Shown here: piece by piece, positions 46,101 to 58,704 of the stretch | Layout: the number at the start of each line of letters is the position of its first letter | Position numbering within the stretch: position 1 is the first letter of the stretch | Origin: Archilochus colubris | Lineage: Eukaryota > Chordata > Aves > Apodiformes > Trochilidae | DNA length: 64,000 bases | Assembly: GCA_023079485.1 (NCBI GenBank) | Contig: CM041092.1 | Location: 1,069,627 to 1,133,626, forward strand | Direction of reading: 5' to 3' | The notes under the pieces: model-generated | Told to the model about the DNA's origin: nothing | Database searches by the model: none | Seen by the model: only the letters and a program-made list of their open reading frames with translations | Made by a program: the position numbers and the translations under genes

Positions 46101-49100
46101 ACAGGACCCCAACAAAGCACCAAGTAACAACCAAGAAAAACTATGTGCATTTTCTGTAGGAAAAAATTTATCTAGAGGCTGCCTCAAGCTCCCTAGCAGT
46201 TGAAAATGTAGAGTAAAAAAATACTCCAACCACTCAAATGAAATAAAAAGAATAATTAAATAAAACCTTAAAAAAAAATTTAAAATCTACCCAACCCCCA
46301 GCCAACCAAGACCTACCTCTGCTTTCTGTCTGGATGGACTCAACCCCCTCCAGCACTCCTCTTCCCCACCTCCATGGGGTGCATGGGGAAAATGAACTGT
46401 CAGAGCTCAGCATCCCCAACAGAGCCACCTCCTTACTCATTCCTAAAGCAAAAGAACTAAGGGCTTCCTGAAATATAGCAAATATATAAATTTAAATGCT
46501 TTTGCCACAGCATATATTTCAATTTCATTGTCTTGTCATGTCATATAATAAGGATTAAAGTGCCTAACACTCAGGACTAACCAGATACCTAAATAATGAA
46601 TACCATCAGACAGAGCATCCTTGAGGAAATTAAATTAAATGCTTGAGTGCAACGTTTATCAGCCATACAGATCTTTAACCTTCAAAACAGAACCATCCCT
46701 TTGAGAAAAGCCAGCCAAAACCTTTTCCCACCCCAGTTTTGCTCACTGCAGCCACTTTTACACCTCTCCTCTAAGGACACAACCTTCATGCCTCCCCTTG
46801 GTGACCCCAGGTGACCATCAGCCCGGAGAGCCAGGTGTCCCCCACTGCCCCATCCCACCCCTCTCCCATCAGGGAAGAACCACTGGACTCCACCACCCCC
46901 CTGGTGACAAAACAACCCCCAAAGCCCACAGAAAACACCCACCAGCTCTTTGCCTCAAGCAGGTTACAAAGCAACCCAAGACTTGTCAGCACAGATCTGC
47001 CCCCAGCCCAGGGACATTGGACTCAGAGCTGGGGCTCCCACTCAGCAGCCAAAAGAAGGCAAATGGACATTTTATCAAGTGTACAATAGGAGAATTTAAT
47101 GCAGCTGAAATTTAAGATGTTCAGAGATGGAAGCAACTGCTGAACCCACTAACACTAACCCAGAAACATCAAATTGAAACTTCAGATTTCCACTGGAGCA
47201 GCAGGTAAGGAAGATTGCTGAGACAGAAAGGCTGAAACAAGAGCAGTTAACGTGGTTAAGTTATCCTGAACCCATGAAAGACTGAGAAGTGTTTATTACA
47301 AAGGGCTTTTCTCATTAAATGGAGGAAGTCTTTCATGATTCAAGTTTCATTTGGTTTTCCAGGCATCACCATTAGACAAGGAATCTTGTTCTTGGCCTTC
47401 AGCACCTTCTGGAGAGCAGAACGTGCAAAGCCCCCGATGCTCACAGCTGAACCCACCAGAACCACCACACAGGATGCCAGGTGATGGATGGAGGTCAGAT
47501 GGGTTTGGCTTTTGGTTTGGTTGATTTTTTTGGTGGTTTGGTTTGGGTTTCTTTGGTTTTTTACTGTTTTATGGCTCTACTGAAGTGCTGCTGGTCAGTA
47601 CCCTGTGGAGCCAAGAGCCATCCCCAGGCCTGGCCCTGGGCAGAACCCAGCTGCATCACTTCTGCTGAGTCAGCATCACCTCTCTGGAGCTCCTGTGACC
47701 TTCAGGATAAAAAACCTGAGGGCATTACAGACTGCCCAGCTGGAGAGGGCTATTTACCAGATAAAACTGGGTGATACAATAAACACCAGACTGGCAAAGC
47801 CAAGAAGCAGCTCACAGATATCAGGAGTTTAAGAGCACTGAGAAATTGCAATTCTGTACAGAGGAGCAATCACTGCAGCAACCTTTAAATCACAAAGAAG
47901 GGCCATCCACTATAAATAAACTGGGTTAATTGAATTCATTACTATCCTTGAGCACTCCTTGCTCTTCATAAATATTCTCAGCATTTTGTCTTCATAAATC
48001 CCTTCCTTCCCCTCATCTCCCAGACAGCTCCCATGTCTGTTTACTTGGAGGAAACCCTGACCCATTTCTGGAGCACTTTACCAGCCACCTCTCCAGGAGG
48101 GGCATCCCTGGGGCAGGAGCCACCCCCTCCCCAGTCACCTCCCAGTCAGCTCTGCAGCCCCCCAGCACCTCCTGAGGAGCTGCCAGAGTCCTCACAGGAT
48201 GCCTGAAGGCAAAGCCATTGCCACAGAGTTACCTCTGAATTATCCCAGGGCCACAGCACTTCTCAAGGCCAGCTGGCACACCACTAGGCAGGTATTTTAT
48301 TTATTTTGAGGCAAGGCAATGACTTGGTGACTGAATGAGTTGGATCAACTGGATAAAAGCATGATAAAATAAACCACTGAAGAAATCTATAGAGATCCAT
48401 TGCAAAGCAATCAATTATATATATGCATTTATGGATATACATTTCCCCCATCAGAAACCTGTGCAAATTACTGAGTGTGCTCAAAAGGACCTTTGTGTCC
48501 CAGTTAATTCTACTCTGTACTAAGCAGGATGCTGGATTTTAAAGGGCAAATCCACCAAGGGCACAGGGCATGACCATAGCACGTTGCTCCTGAACAGTGC
48601 CCGAGAGTGTTTGGGCAGCAGCAGCCTCTGGCATGGCCTCCACTTGACATTTCCTACAGGAAAACCTCCACAATGCCTCCTGGCTAATGAAAAAACTAAA
48701 TGGCATCCCCAGTTTAGCCAAAGGCTCCAGGCAAAGAGCATCCTTCTGCCCCAGAGCCCCAGGTGCTAGGATTAAACTCATGAAACTCATCTCTCTGCAT
48801 GGCAGCTCCATGGGAAGAACCTGGCTGGGGTTTGGTTTGTTTGTTTGAGCACAGAGCAGAATCCCAAGGACAAGTCTGACACTGGAGTGAATTTCACTCT
48901 GATTCTTCAGTCTTTATTATGCAAATTAATTCTCATTTGAGCTTGTCAGATTTGGCAATCAAGGCCCTGGAGAATGTCTGGGAGCTAAAAACTTTCATTG
49001 CAGCATACAGAAATACTCCACATGACTTCTGCTGGAAAAAAACCTCAGAGGATAACATTCAGAGACACAAACAATCCTGGCTCTACAATAGGCACTCTGA

Positions 49101-49220
49101 TTGTTATTCAAGCTCCACACTGTGCTAATACTGCTGAACACATTCAAGTATTTCCTAATGATAAAACCAATTATTATTTACATCAAAAGCCTCCCCAAAA
49201 CTCTCTATCATCCTGCTTCA

Positions 49221-49244
49221 GGAAAAAAAAAAAAAAAAAAAAAA
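49221..49244. repeat. Poly-A run
   Basis: Uninterrupted A run of more than 20 nt in intron 1. No LINE or SINE body is recognised beside it. Confidence 0.85.
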
Positions 49245-52200
49245 AGACAGCAGCCATAAAAATGGTGGCTTAAGCTAACATAAAACCCATAAAACCCATA
49301 AAACCCCCACTTTTCTTTCCCTGCAAAGCAGGAGCTGCAGCACAGCTCACCTGACTCGAGGTATCACCAATTATTATTCCAGCTGCCTGCTCTCTAATCC
49401 TGGTTTCCCCAGGCTTGCTGCTGCTGTGCTTCCTCAAACCTACACAGAACCCATTCAAGGTGAAAAACAAAGTTCCAAGCAGCAGGGGAAAGGTTCAAAC
49501 ACGCCGTGGGATTTGTAGAACAACGGGAAGGTTCTTTGGGATCCTGAGCTCCCATCCCCAAGGCTCAGCTCCCTCCCAGCCCCCTGGGCACTGACTCTGC
49601 CTGGGGACCTCCCCTGGAATCAAAGCTGCTTCATTCTCAGTCCAGAAGTGTGGCATCAGTAATAAGGAAGGAGTTGTAACTTTTAGGCAATATCCACACT
49701 AAAAGCTTCTGCTGGGAGCAGAACAGGAGCTTTTCATGATTCCTTCAGAGTTTTCATACAACTCCCCTCTCCCGGGGTACTGATTGTCAATAAATCTTGC
49801 AGGCAAGTAGGTCTAAATGGCACCAGGTCCTTTGCAAGAAGAAAAGCCAGCTGCCTAAAAGCATCTCCAGCAATCCTGTGATTCCTCTGTTGAGAATGAA
49901 AAGTAAACTGGAAACCTACAAACCTCCGAGGCAGCTGCAGAGCACATCCTGCCCTTGCCAAAGGAGAGCTGCTAAAACCCTGCGTTTCTCTTCATCCTCA
50001 GAAGAATGGTTTGAAGTTTCTCAGCACACCTGAAGCTTCTTTTCCTGCCTTGTTCTACAAAGAACTGGAACATCTTGCTATCAGAGCAGCTGCTCCTGGG
50101 AGCAGTGTCAGTGCCAGTGCTGCTGTGCATCCCGACACAGCCCAGGGATGCAGCCTGGGGCCCAGGCATCCCCACTCTGCATTCCCAATTCCCTGGCTCT
50201 CAATTAGTACTAATTGCCAAGGATCTGTATCCAGAGAGGGTGACACATTGCCCTGCCCATCCTGCACATCCACCTACCAGCGTGGTCACTTCCCTGGAAG
50301 TCTTTTCAGCTCTTTACAGGTTCCTGTGTTTGTACTACAGATTTTATTATATCCACCTCATTAAAACCACTAATATTTACCAGTCTATCAGGGAAAGCAA
50401 ACTGTCACCATTCACATGAAAACAATTTGCCCTTTCTTCGATCAGACATAACAATAAAAGCTGCTACTGAAGAAAAAAAAATGCTTAAATTCATTAAATA
50501 TCTGCAGCCCCAGCCAGCAAGCCACCTCTGTGTCTGCACTTCAGCCACAAGCTCTGCCTTGATAACCACACCTGGTGCTAAGATCCAGCAGAGAAACAAA
50601 ACTCTGAAAAGTTTAACTGGAACCACAGGAGAGCAGGGAGAGAAACTCCAAGGGAACAACTCCAGCCTGAGAAGCTGTAGCTGGTAAGGGAGCTCAGGGA
50701 CAGCCCCATACCACCTGGAAAACTGACCAGGCTCCAGGAGGACAGCAGGAAAGTGTTTGTATAGCAGGGATACTATTGCCAGTGAGACACAGGTTTTACA
50801 CTTTAAAACAGTGCAGAGTATTATGGAGAGAAAAAAAAATAAACAGGGGAACCCCCCCAACAATTTATCTTCCTCTCATTTAAATCTTACCTCGTTCATA
50901 CCTTTAGGACACAGGATGCACCCATGCAAGCTTTTCATTCCAACAATTCCCTTCCAAAACATCAACCAAAAAGCCAAAAGGAATAATTATAAAACTCCTA
51001 ATGTATTAAGAAAAAAAAAAATTAAAAAATTCACATTTCAACCAATAACACAGGGACTGACAACTGCAAGTTTCTGGATGGCTTTAAAATGCAGTCCCAG
51101 CACCTCCCCTAGCAGTCCCCCAGCTGCTGGCAGCAAGGGACAACATCATCTCTGTTTTGTCATCACCAGGGCATTTGTCTGTCAGCTCCTACAGATGGAA
51201 AGTGCTCCTGACACCTTCCAATATTCCTGTGTTCACTGCCAAGAAGCCAGGAGTGCAGTTTGCAATGCCCACCCCCAGCTCCCCTGGTACCTGCACACAG
51301 AAACTCAAACCCCAGCTCACAGTGGGCACAGGAAGGTGCTGCAGCAGGGCTGTGTGAGGACAGAGATGCTGGGACACATTTTCATACTGAAAACCTTGAT
51401 TTTTAAATTATATTGATTTATTAGAACGAGCACAGAGCTCTTCACACTTGTCAATATGTTGGAAAGTTTTCCTCACCAGGATTTTCATGTTGGCTTCTGA
51501 CACAACACTTGCTCAGACAGATAAATGCTGAAGATGAGGGAGGTATTGTGGATGTCAGGGAAGGAGAATAATGGTAATATTGTTCATTCCTACCAACCCC
51601 TGATTGACAGATATTCCTATTGTTGGGAAAGCTATCACAGACTTTACTTCATGTCAGCCACAGAGCTACCAACAATATTTCAAAACACTGCATACATCAG
51701 CATTTTTTTTTCCCTTGCCAAATGTTTAACTCCAATTGTTCCACTGAACTCTTAAGCAGCACAGAAAAAATAGAAAAAAAATATTGGTAAAGCTTGGTGG
51801 TGGTACAGGGCCTCTCACTGGGCAGGAGAGAAGGAAGGAGGAGTGAGAGGGCAGAACCTTCACCTTATTTTTGGCTTCAGCAGCTTTCAGAGCTTAAGCA
51901 TCTGTGTCCTGCCACGTGTGATGCCATGTGTGGGGTTTGGCACCTGTGTGCATGGGATTTACACACTGCACAAGTGCACTCTTACACCAGTATTCATTTT
52001 TTTCATTTAGTTTTGTTAGGTTAAAGACCAGCAACAAACCCTGAGCTAAACCCAGACTGCACAACAATAACTGGGAAAGCAACACAGAAATGTGGAAACT
52101 CTGGGACATCAGACTTGCAAGGGAGCTCAGAGAGCTGGCAGAACCCCACTCCCTTCCTATTCCACTTGTATGGCAAAGCACTGTGTGTGACAATCAGTGA

Positions 52201-53088
52201 CATTTGCCATGTGTCAGGATGAGAACCTCCAACCATTTCATCAGGCAGGCTCTGGGATTGCAGCAATAACCTCTGCATGGCTTGGGAACCACCTGGGCTG
52301 CAGCAGCCAGGCCCTGCAGAGCTGCCTGGGTGCTTTTCAGCAGATCAGGAATCACTGAGAGAGACTTTCTGGGTCTGTTTTTTTTTTAAACCCTTCTCCA
52401 AAGGAGAGAAAATGTTGGTTATTTGCTGTCAGCACTCCTACAGCCCCTCAGCCAGAGCACATCCCTGCCACCCACAGACACCATCACCAAAGGACACAGA
52501 TCCCAGTTGGAGACTCATTCCCCAGTACCCATGGCACAACAAACCAGCCCTTCCCTCTGCCAGGACACCTTGACAACCATTATTCTAATGCCTCCTGTTC
52601 AAAATAGCTCACAAAAAAAAAAAAAAATTAAAAATGGGGGGACATTACAGAACAGCATCCCTACAGTGGGAAGAATCTCTCAGTTCCCCCTCAGATGTCA
52701 GCCCAGCATGCTAGAAAACATGAGATATTCTGGCTGGAGCTTGTAGAGCCAAGGCAGGGAGCCCCCCAGCTCTCAGGAAGGCAGCCTCCATTTATCCATT
52801 TATTAGCTTATTTTGTTAAATTTGGCAATTAGAAGACACTGCCTGCTCTGTTACTTTCCCCTCAAGCTTCAGAAATGAGATTTACTCTTGAACTGGGTGA
52901 TGAAGCTCTGTAAATAAACTTCATGTGTTGTCACCATATCCAAATCAGCACTTTACATTTTATTTGTCAGCAACTGTGTGACAAGATCCCCGTGCCTGTA
53001 CCCACTCACCCATTCCATCTTTACACTGGGCTACTGGAAATGTTTTGCTGCCACTGCTACTGCAGCCAGGAACCTGCCAGATAAACAC

Positions 53089-53102
53089 GTTGCCATGGAA
53101 AC
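53089..53102. promoter_or_regulatory. Candidate RFX X-box, one mismatch
   Basis: GTTGCCATGGAAAC matches the RFX pattern except for one base in the second half-site. It is in intron 1, about 4.8 kb downstream of exon 1. Confidence 0.3.
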
Positions 53103-54155
53103 TCCCCAAATGAATGCCTTCTTTGCTCAGCCTGGCCAGAACCCCAAACTTTTATTACAGTACCCAAATGTTTTGTTCACCTGCTTTATATGATCGTAAC
53201 ACAGACCTTCTCTCTTTAAGCAAAAAAAGAAAAAAGCACTAATATATTACAGAACCCTCCTCACATGCTGTGTTTCCTTCCAGAGAGCAGGTTCATCATT
53301 TCTACTGATTTCATGATTTTTGTGGCACCTGAAAACAGTGAACAGCAGAGACAAAAATCTGCATGAAAGCATCAGACACCAAAATAATGCTGAAGATTTG
53401 TCAGCACCCCATGAAAAACCTAAAGCAGGCACTGCCAGGACAGAGCTGCAGTCACAGCACCATGCACAGGGCAAAGACAAGCACTCAGGATTGCAGTTTC
53501 ATCTCATTACTCATGTACACTCCTTCTAATTAATCACCCTTCCTTTTACACTCACAGCTGCAATCACAGCACACACTCCCTCCCAGTGTGGTATTTAGGG
53601 AGCAATGCTTCAGTTCCCCCCAACATCACTTCATGTTTTGCTCTTACTCTGGACAGAAAACTGCCACCACCACCACCACCTGTCTCCACAGACAGCTTTC
53701 CAGAGAGAAAACACTGAATTTAACCTCAGATTTGAACCTGATATTAAAGAGCAGAGGTTTTCCTGCAGCTGAGGCCTTTCCCATTCCAAATTCCTTAGCC
53801 ACAAATGAAGAAAAAACACTGAAAAAACCCCAAACCTCTCTGACTCCAGGACATGCTCTTCCTGACAAGACAAATCCAGATCCTCCCTCTCAGAGCCTCC
53901 TGGACGGACAGAACCTTGGGGATGCTGAGAGCCCCCCCTGGCCCCAGGGATGGGGCCCTGAGGGGGGGCAGGGTAAGGACCTGCAGGAAAGGACCAGAGA
54001 CCTGCTGGGCATTCACAGAGACCTTAATTAGGGGAAAATTAAAATAAAGTTAACTTGGTGAGATGCCAGGCTGCCATACTGCCTTGGCTGAGCAATGGTC
54101 TGGATCTTCCTGGGGCTGCAGGAGGTGCAGCACATGGGAGAGCAAAACACAGAGG

Positions 54156-54395
54156 TTATTATATATATATATATATAAAAAAAATATGTATTATATATTA
54201 TAAATATTATAAATAATATAAATATTATAAATATTATGTTATGAATATAAATATATATTCTATATTCTATTCTATATATTTTATATTATATTCTGTTATA
54301 TTATATTCTGTTATATTATATTCTGTTATATTATATTATATTATATTATATTATATTATATTATATCATATCATATCATATCATATCATATTATT
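54156..54395. repeat. AT satellite: TA, TATTA and TCATA sub-arrays
   Basis: About 240 nt of almost only A and T: TA repeats, then TTATATTATATTCTG units, then TATTA units, then TATCA units. It is in intron 1, about 3.4 kb downstream of exon 1. Confidence 0.93.
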
Positions 54396-57300
54396 ACAGA
54401 CTTATTAAGAAAGTATTTACCACCACCAAGAGAAGCAGTGATGAGAAAGCTCAAGCCATTTTCTCACTCAGAGGACCATATCTTCAGCTTTTACACCCCA
54501 TTCCTTCTTCCTAAGACCCCTTTTAACCCTGGAGCTTGGGATTTAACAGTGTTCCAGGGTGGTGTGAACGTTCCCCTCATGGTTTTGGGGATGCTCAGCT
54601 TTGGTACCTGTCCCACTGGAGGACCAGAGGGTTTGGAGAGCTCTGCTCCAGCCAGGGCTGTGGCTGTCCCTGCCTGCAGCCCCACAGCTCCTGCCCACCT
54701 GCCTGCAGGAATCACCCCAAATGCAATAATTACAGCCACAAAAAGGCACCGAGTTCACCTCTCCCACCTCACCACACCCCACCCTGCACCAGCAGAATCC
54801 TTTCCTCTCTAATTAATGGGGAGGGTGATGGATCAAGGGACTCCAGACACTGCACTACCTGCTGCAATTTGAATTTCTATCAGTATATTGACCCCTGTTG
54901 TGCCCTTTTTTAAAATGTCCTTGAGGAAATCTGTAATTATGCTGGGTTTTTATGTTTACAGATGATCTGCTTTCTCAATTCAAGGTATTCAGAGACTGAC
55001 AAATACACTATTAAGGAGACAAAGGTGATGGCACCCGTGCAGGTACTTCACAGCAGCAAAGCTTCACTTCATTTCCATCCTAATAACCCATGGCACTCAC
55101 TAGAAAGTGCTTTTAGAAGTCTGCCAGACTGTAAACTAAGGAATTGTAAAAAAACTAATTTTAATTACTCCACCAGAACATACATTCAGCAGCAATAAAT
55201 GAAGATATTTTGCTACATATCTATAACAACATGAAAAACTACTCTGGATTTTACCTCTGTTTTCAACTCCACACACTGAGATGCAATATGTAGCACTACA
55301 GACAGCAAGAAGCATGCAGGACATTGGAAAAAAACCCCAAAAGTCAGGTAGTTTAACTTTTTAGTGGACTGGAAGAGAAGTTTGAGCCAACACCACATCC
55401 ATGGGGTCTGTAGAACCCTCCCAGGCTGTGGCTGTCTCAACCCAACCCCCCCAAAGCAATCGTAGCTGCCCCTGAGAAAAATGAGATTATTTACTAAAGA
55501 ATGATTTCCTAAAAAAAATTAATTTTTCAAATGAGAATGCTCAGTGCTTCCTGCCAACTGGGACTGGTGTCATTTCTGTCACCCAGCAGAGCAGGGGTGT
55601 CCTTGTAGGACAGGATTTAAATCCTTCAGTACTGCCTTCTTTAAATTCCCCTTCCACACCTTTTACAAAACCAATCAAAAACTTAAGGATAAAACCTCTG
55701 CCTCTTCTCATTTTGTTCCCTGAGGCAGAAACCTTCTAGAACTTCAACCACCTCCCCAAAAAAGACATTTAATCAGCTTCCAATAAAACTGGGCCAGTGT
55801 CCCCACACAATTACACAGACAACTCTGTAAGGATTATTATGATCAAATAAAAACACAGGACATTTGTTCTGTAGCAACAAGCTCAGAATTTCTTTCACCA
55901 GGCTTTAAAGTAGAAATAATGTTATTTATTCAGTATCAGCTCTGTCTGTCAAGCTAAGAGCAAGAAGCAGCAGCTCTGCTTTCAGGATTTTGGGGCAGAA
56001 AACTTCAGCTCTCTGGAAGAGGCTCAGCATGCAGAGCTCAGCAGCCTGGCTGGACAAACAGAAAAATCATTCCCAGTACTCAGATGCAACAAGGAATAAA
56101 TAAAAGTCGAGGACTTTTAGCATTGGGCTGTCAAAAAAAGTGTCCAAAAGGTGAAATCACTCTTGCAAACTCCAGATATTTGCTTTTATATTTGAAAGCT
56201 GGTGGCAGATGTATGTTTATGCATTTATTTTTTTTTTTTAAGCTTAGATTGACTTGGAAGTTGTTAATGTTCAAATGAAATCAAGTAATCTCATATTTAA
56301 ATTTTTTTACAAATCACCCAATCACATAGGGAAAAATAAAAGCAACCAATTAAAGACATTTCATTAAACATAATTAATTTGGTGATAGTTTCAATGCACA
56401 CTTCACACACCAGCTACAGCTACAATCCTGCAGTCACAGGATAGATAAAATGGGTTGTTTTATCCAAGATACACCAGATCCTTGCCTAATATTTGTTTAA
56501 AAATACAGCAATTCAACTACATAAGAAAAAAACCCATGATGACAACAAGCAAGGTCCTTTTTGTTGGGACAAATCACTCCTTTTTTTTTTTTTTCTTATT
56601 TTTTAACATCATGTAACTTTCTATAAGATTGGGAGGTCAAAGTGAAGCCTTCCAGATACATTTGGGGTGTCAAACCCAGCAGTGGGTGCTCATTTCCCAT
56701 TACTGCAGAGGCACCAACTCCACTGCCCCGTGACCCCAGAGTTCTTTCAGAAGAAGAAGAATGAAAATTATTTAAGCTGTGGACAAAACCAAGGACCAGT
56801 AGTTGAGTGTATATGTACATAAAATATATATATTTATGTGTTTATTAAAAGGGGACCAGCACCAGACACAATTTTGGTCTATTGTCAGCAGTAACCATTA
56901 AAAAGCAGCTGCACTACTTGTAATTAATCCAATTAGGGATTCAGAGCATCTTCCTTCCATTTGCTGAGCCCAAATGCCTTCAGAGCAGCACGTCCAGCCA
57001 CAAGGAAAACCACCTGGATTTCATTAATTTCTATTCCCTCTTCTGGTGAGTTTCCCACAGATTCCCAGTCCCACCAGGCTGCTCTCCAGCTCATTGCAAG
57101 GACCAAACTGGGGCTGGGCAGCACCCCCAGAGCTGTCCTGGCAATGAGGATGCTCTGGGATGGGGATGCTCCCAACTCAAGGCTCAGTTCCCAGCACCTC
57201 CCCTTCAGCAAACCCCAGTGCTAAAATATTTGGAGTGAGACAAGAAGCTCTACTCCACCTGCTGAATGCCTGAGCCTCCTGTTTGCACATGGGAAGGAAA

Positions 57301-57737
57301 TCTCAGGGTTTTTACAAGGATTGCTTCAACCAGGGCTGAGAGTTGAAAAGCAGCCTCCCAAGTAAGCACCTCTCACAAAAGGCAGGAGACTCAGAGAGCA
57401 TCGATTCTCCTGCAGGTCAAATGACTTCTGAAAATAAGAGGTTCTTAATATATTTACTTTGCTTTCCTCTTCCACATATTGGAGACATTTTGAATTCGTT
57501 TTGCTGAAGAAAAGACAAGACTGGGGCTTTGTTATCACAAAGGTCAAACACTAAGAAAACTGAAACTAATTCAGAAACCACTAAAGCACTACAGAAACCA
57601 AGTACTTCAGAGCCTGGTATTTTGTCTGTTTGAATTGGGAAAATGATTTAGAAAGTAAAGAGATATATATACAAGACCAAAGACTTTAAAAAAAAATCAT
57701 CTGTGACCTTCAGGGACAGCTTGGCCGTGGCACTTAC

Positions 57738-57879
57738 CCCTCAGAGCTGGCAGCAGAGACCTCTCTTTCTTGTCATCACATTTATTACATTCACTGAAGT
57801 AGAGGAGTAAGAAGACATCCACCAGCACCCAGATGAGAGAAGTGGCCAGAACCACCTTGCAGTAAACAAATCTCCTCAT
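57738..57879 (-). CDS. GALNT13: GALNT13-like coding exon 1: cytosolic tail, signal-anchor, stem start
   Basis: The exon encodes residues 1-47 plus the first base of codon 48. It starts MRRFVYCK, followed by a hydrophobic signal-anchor (about residues 9-28, [20 protein letters not shown]), then a Cys-containing stem with NKCDDKKER and SLLPALR. This gives the usual Golgi type II topology. The ATG at 57879 is chosen because it matches the family N-terminus almost residue for residue. The donor is strong (GG|GTAAGTG) and the phase is 1, which restores GCT (Ala) with exon 2. Upstream, TTTCCTCAG ending at 57907 is a reasonable acceptor. If it is used, 27 nt of 5' UTR (57880-57906) precede the ATG and the true first exon is elsewhere. 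Third codon positions are mixed, unlike exon 4. Confidence 0.93.
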
Positions 57880-57906
57880 TGCTTGACCTGGGTTCCAGCT
57901 CAGAGG
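57880..57906 (-). other. GALNT13: Probable 5' UTR part of the first coding exon
   Basis: These are the 27 nt between a plausible acceptor (TGCCTTTCCTCAG, last base 57907) and the ATG. The stretch has no in-frame stop before the ATG and no CpG-rich promoter character, which argues that transcription starts farther right and that this exon is spliced at both ends. This is an inference from the acceptor motif alone. Confidence 0.45.
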
Positions 57907-58612
57907 CTGAGGAAAGGCAGCAGCTGCTGGGATGGATCAGAATCCCCCAGGGAAAACCCCCCAGGGAAGCAGGGAGAAGCATCCCACTGGAAGCAGAGGG
58001 AAAGACATCTGGGTTAGACCCTGCAGCACACCCATCAGCAAGCACACACACTCTGAACCAAAAAAATAAAGGTACCCACAGAACAGTGAGGTGAGGGGAT
58101 GTGTCAAGTGTCAGTGTCTTCCCACATAGCTTTATTTTCTGTTTCCCACCATCCCTCTGGGAACAACAACCATTCTGACCTGCAGACCCCATGGACAGGC
58201 TACACAACTTCCCCACCTTCACAAACACAGGAATATTTATAACACACTGGAACAAACATTCATCAACACTCCCCAAAAGCCCAGAGAGCAGTGCTAGGAG
58301 TTCCCACCAAGCTCATCAGCCCAGTGAACATCAGAGATGCCAACAGGCAGCAAACTGAAATGTTCATTACCCTCAGACAACCTCTCTGTAATGCCAAATA
58401 CCACTACAAGCAAATGATTAATATTATTATTCTTGCTGGGAAGTTCTTCCCCCCACCTTGGTGCCAGCACACCAAGTGGTGCCCTGCACTCACTGCCACC
58501 CCTGGGCTCCTGCCTGCAGCACTGTGGGCAGCAGAAGCTGGAGGTGAGACCCCCACACCCCCTCCCCACCCAGACCTGGATGTTGGATGCATGAATAAAA
58601 CCTGGGACTTAC

Positions 58613-58704
58613 CCTGAGGAGCTGCATCCCCCCCCAAGGCTGGGAGCTCTGCTTCAGCCATGCTCCCCAAGCTCCACTCAGCCTCTGCAGAACTTCCCAG
58701 GTGC
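58613..58704 (-). other. Candidate untranslated or alternative first-coding exon upstream of exon 1
   Basis: On the minus strand a very good acceptor (TTGTTCTCTTCTCCAG) ends at 58705 and a near-consensus donor (CTCAGG|GTAAGTCC) follows 92 nt later. This is what a 5' UTR exon of the GALNT13-like gene would look like, about 0.7 kb upstream of the start-codon exon. It holds an ATG at 58661 in good context (AGCATGG). No protein homology is visible. It could also be a chance pair of splice-like sites. I base it on splice-site quality and position only. Confidence 0.35.

Larger units (their letters stand above)
30576..57737 (-). other. Intron 1 (between the first two coding exons) of the GALNT13-like gene
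   Basis: About 27 kb, phase 1, and the largest intron here, as is usual for the first coding intron in this family. It is mostly unique sequence. I can point to a faint CR1 remnant near 43083-43140, short tandem duplications (42210-42256), poly-A runs (49221-49244, 52612-52626), a large AT-rich satellite (54156-54395) and an X-box-like motif (53089-53102). Stretches with clustered TAATTA/ATTAAT sites (for example 42830-42970) look like possible conserved enhancers but are unverified. No tRNA, snoRNA or second gene was recognised. Confidence 0.8.
5054..57879 (-). other. GALNT13: GALNT13-like gene, coding span seen in window (exons 1-7, 3' part missing)
   Basis: Seven exons join in frame (142+169+167+208+171+118+181 = 1156 nt) into about 386 residues of a GalNAc-transferase that starts mucin-type O-glycosylation in the Golgi by moving GalNAc from UDP-GalNAc to Ser/Thr. 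It is a type II membrane protein: tail 1-8, anchor about 9-28, stem to about 85, then the GT-A domain. Family landmarks are present: DAH metal site (D208, H210), WGGEN (315-319) and SHVGH (339-343). GALNT13-type residues include the MRRFVYCK start, [36 protein letters not shown] and GTGHVIN. Full family length is about 556 residues, so the rest, with the lectin domain, lies left of position 1. The GALNT1/13 group assignment is very secure. Orthology to GALNT13, as opposed to a close duplicate, is less so, because exons 3-4 diverge and the span is compact. Confidence 0.9.

Noticed and set aside
49221..49244. Processed pseudogene or SINE ending in poly-A
   Set aside because: No gene-like or tRNA-like body and no flanking duplications could be recognised next to this or the other poly-A runs.
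22706..57737. Endogenous retrovirus or LTR in introns 1-2
   Set aside because: No paired long repeats, primer-binding site or gag/pol-like frames seen.
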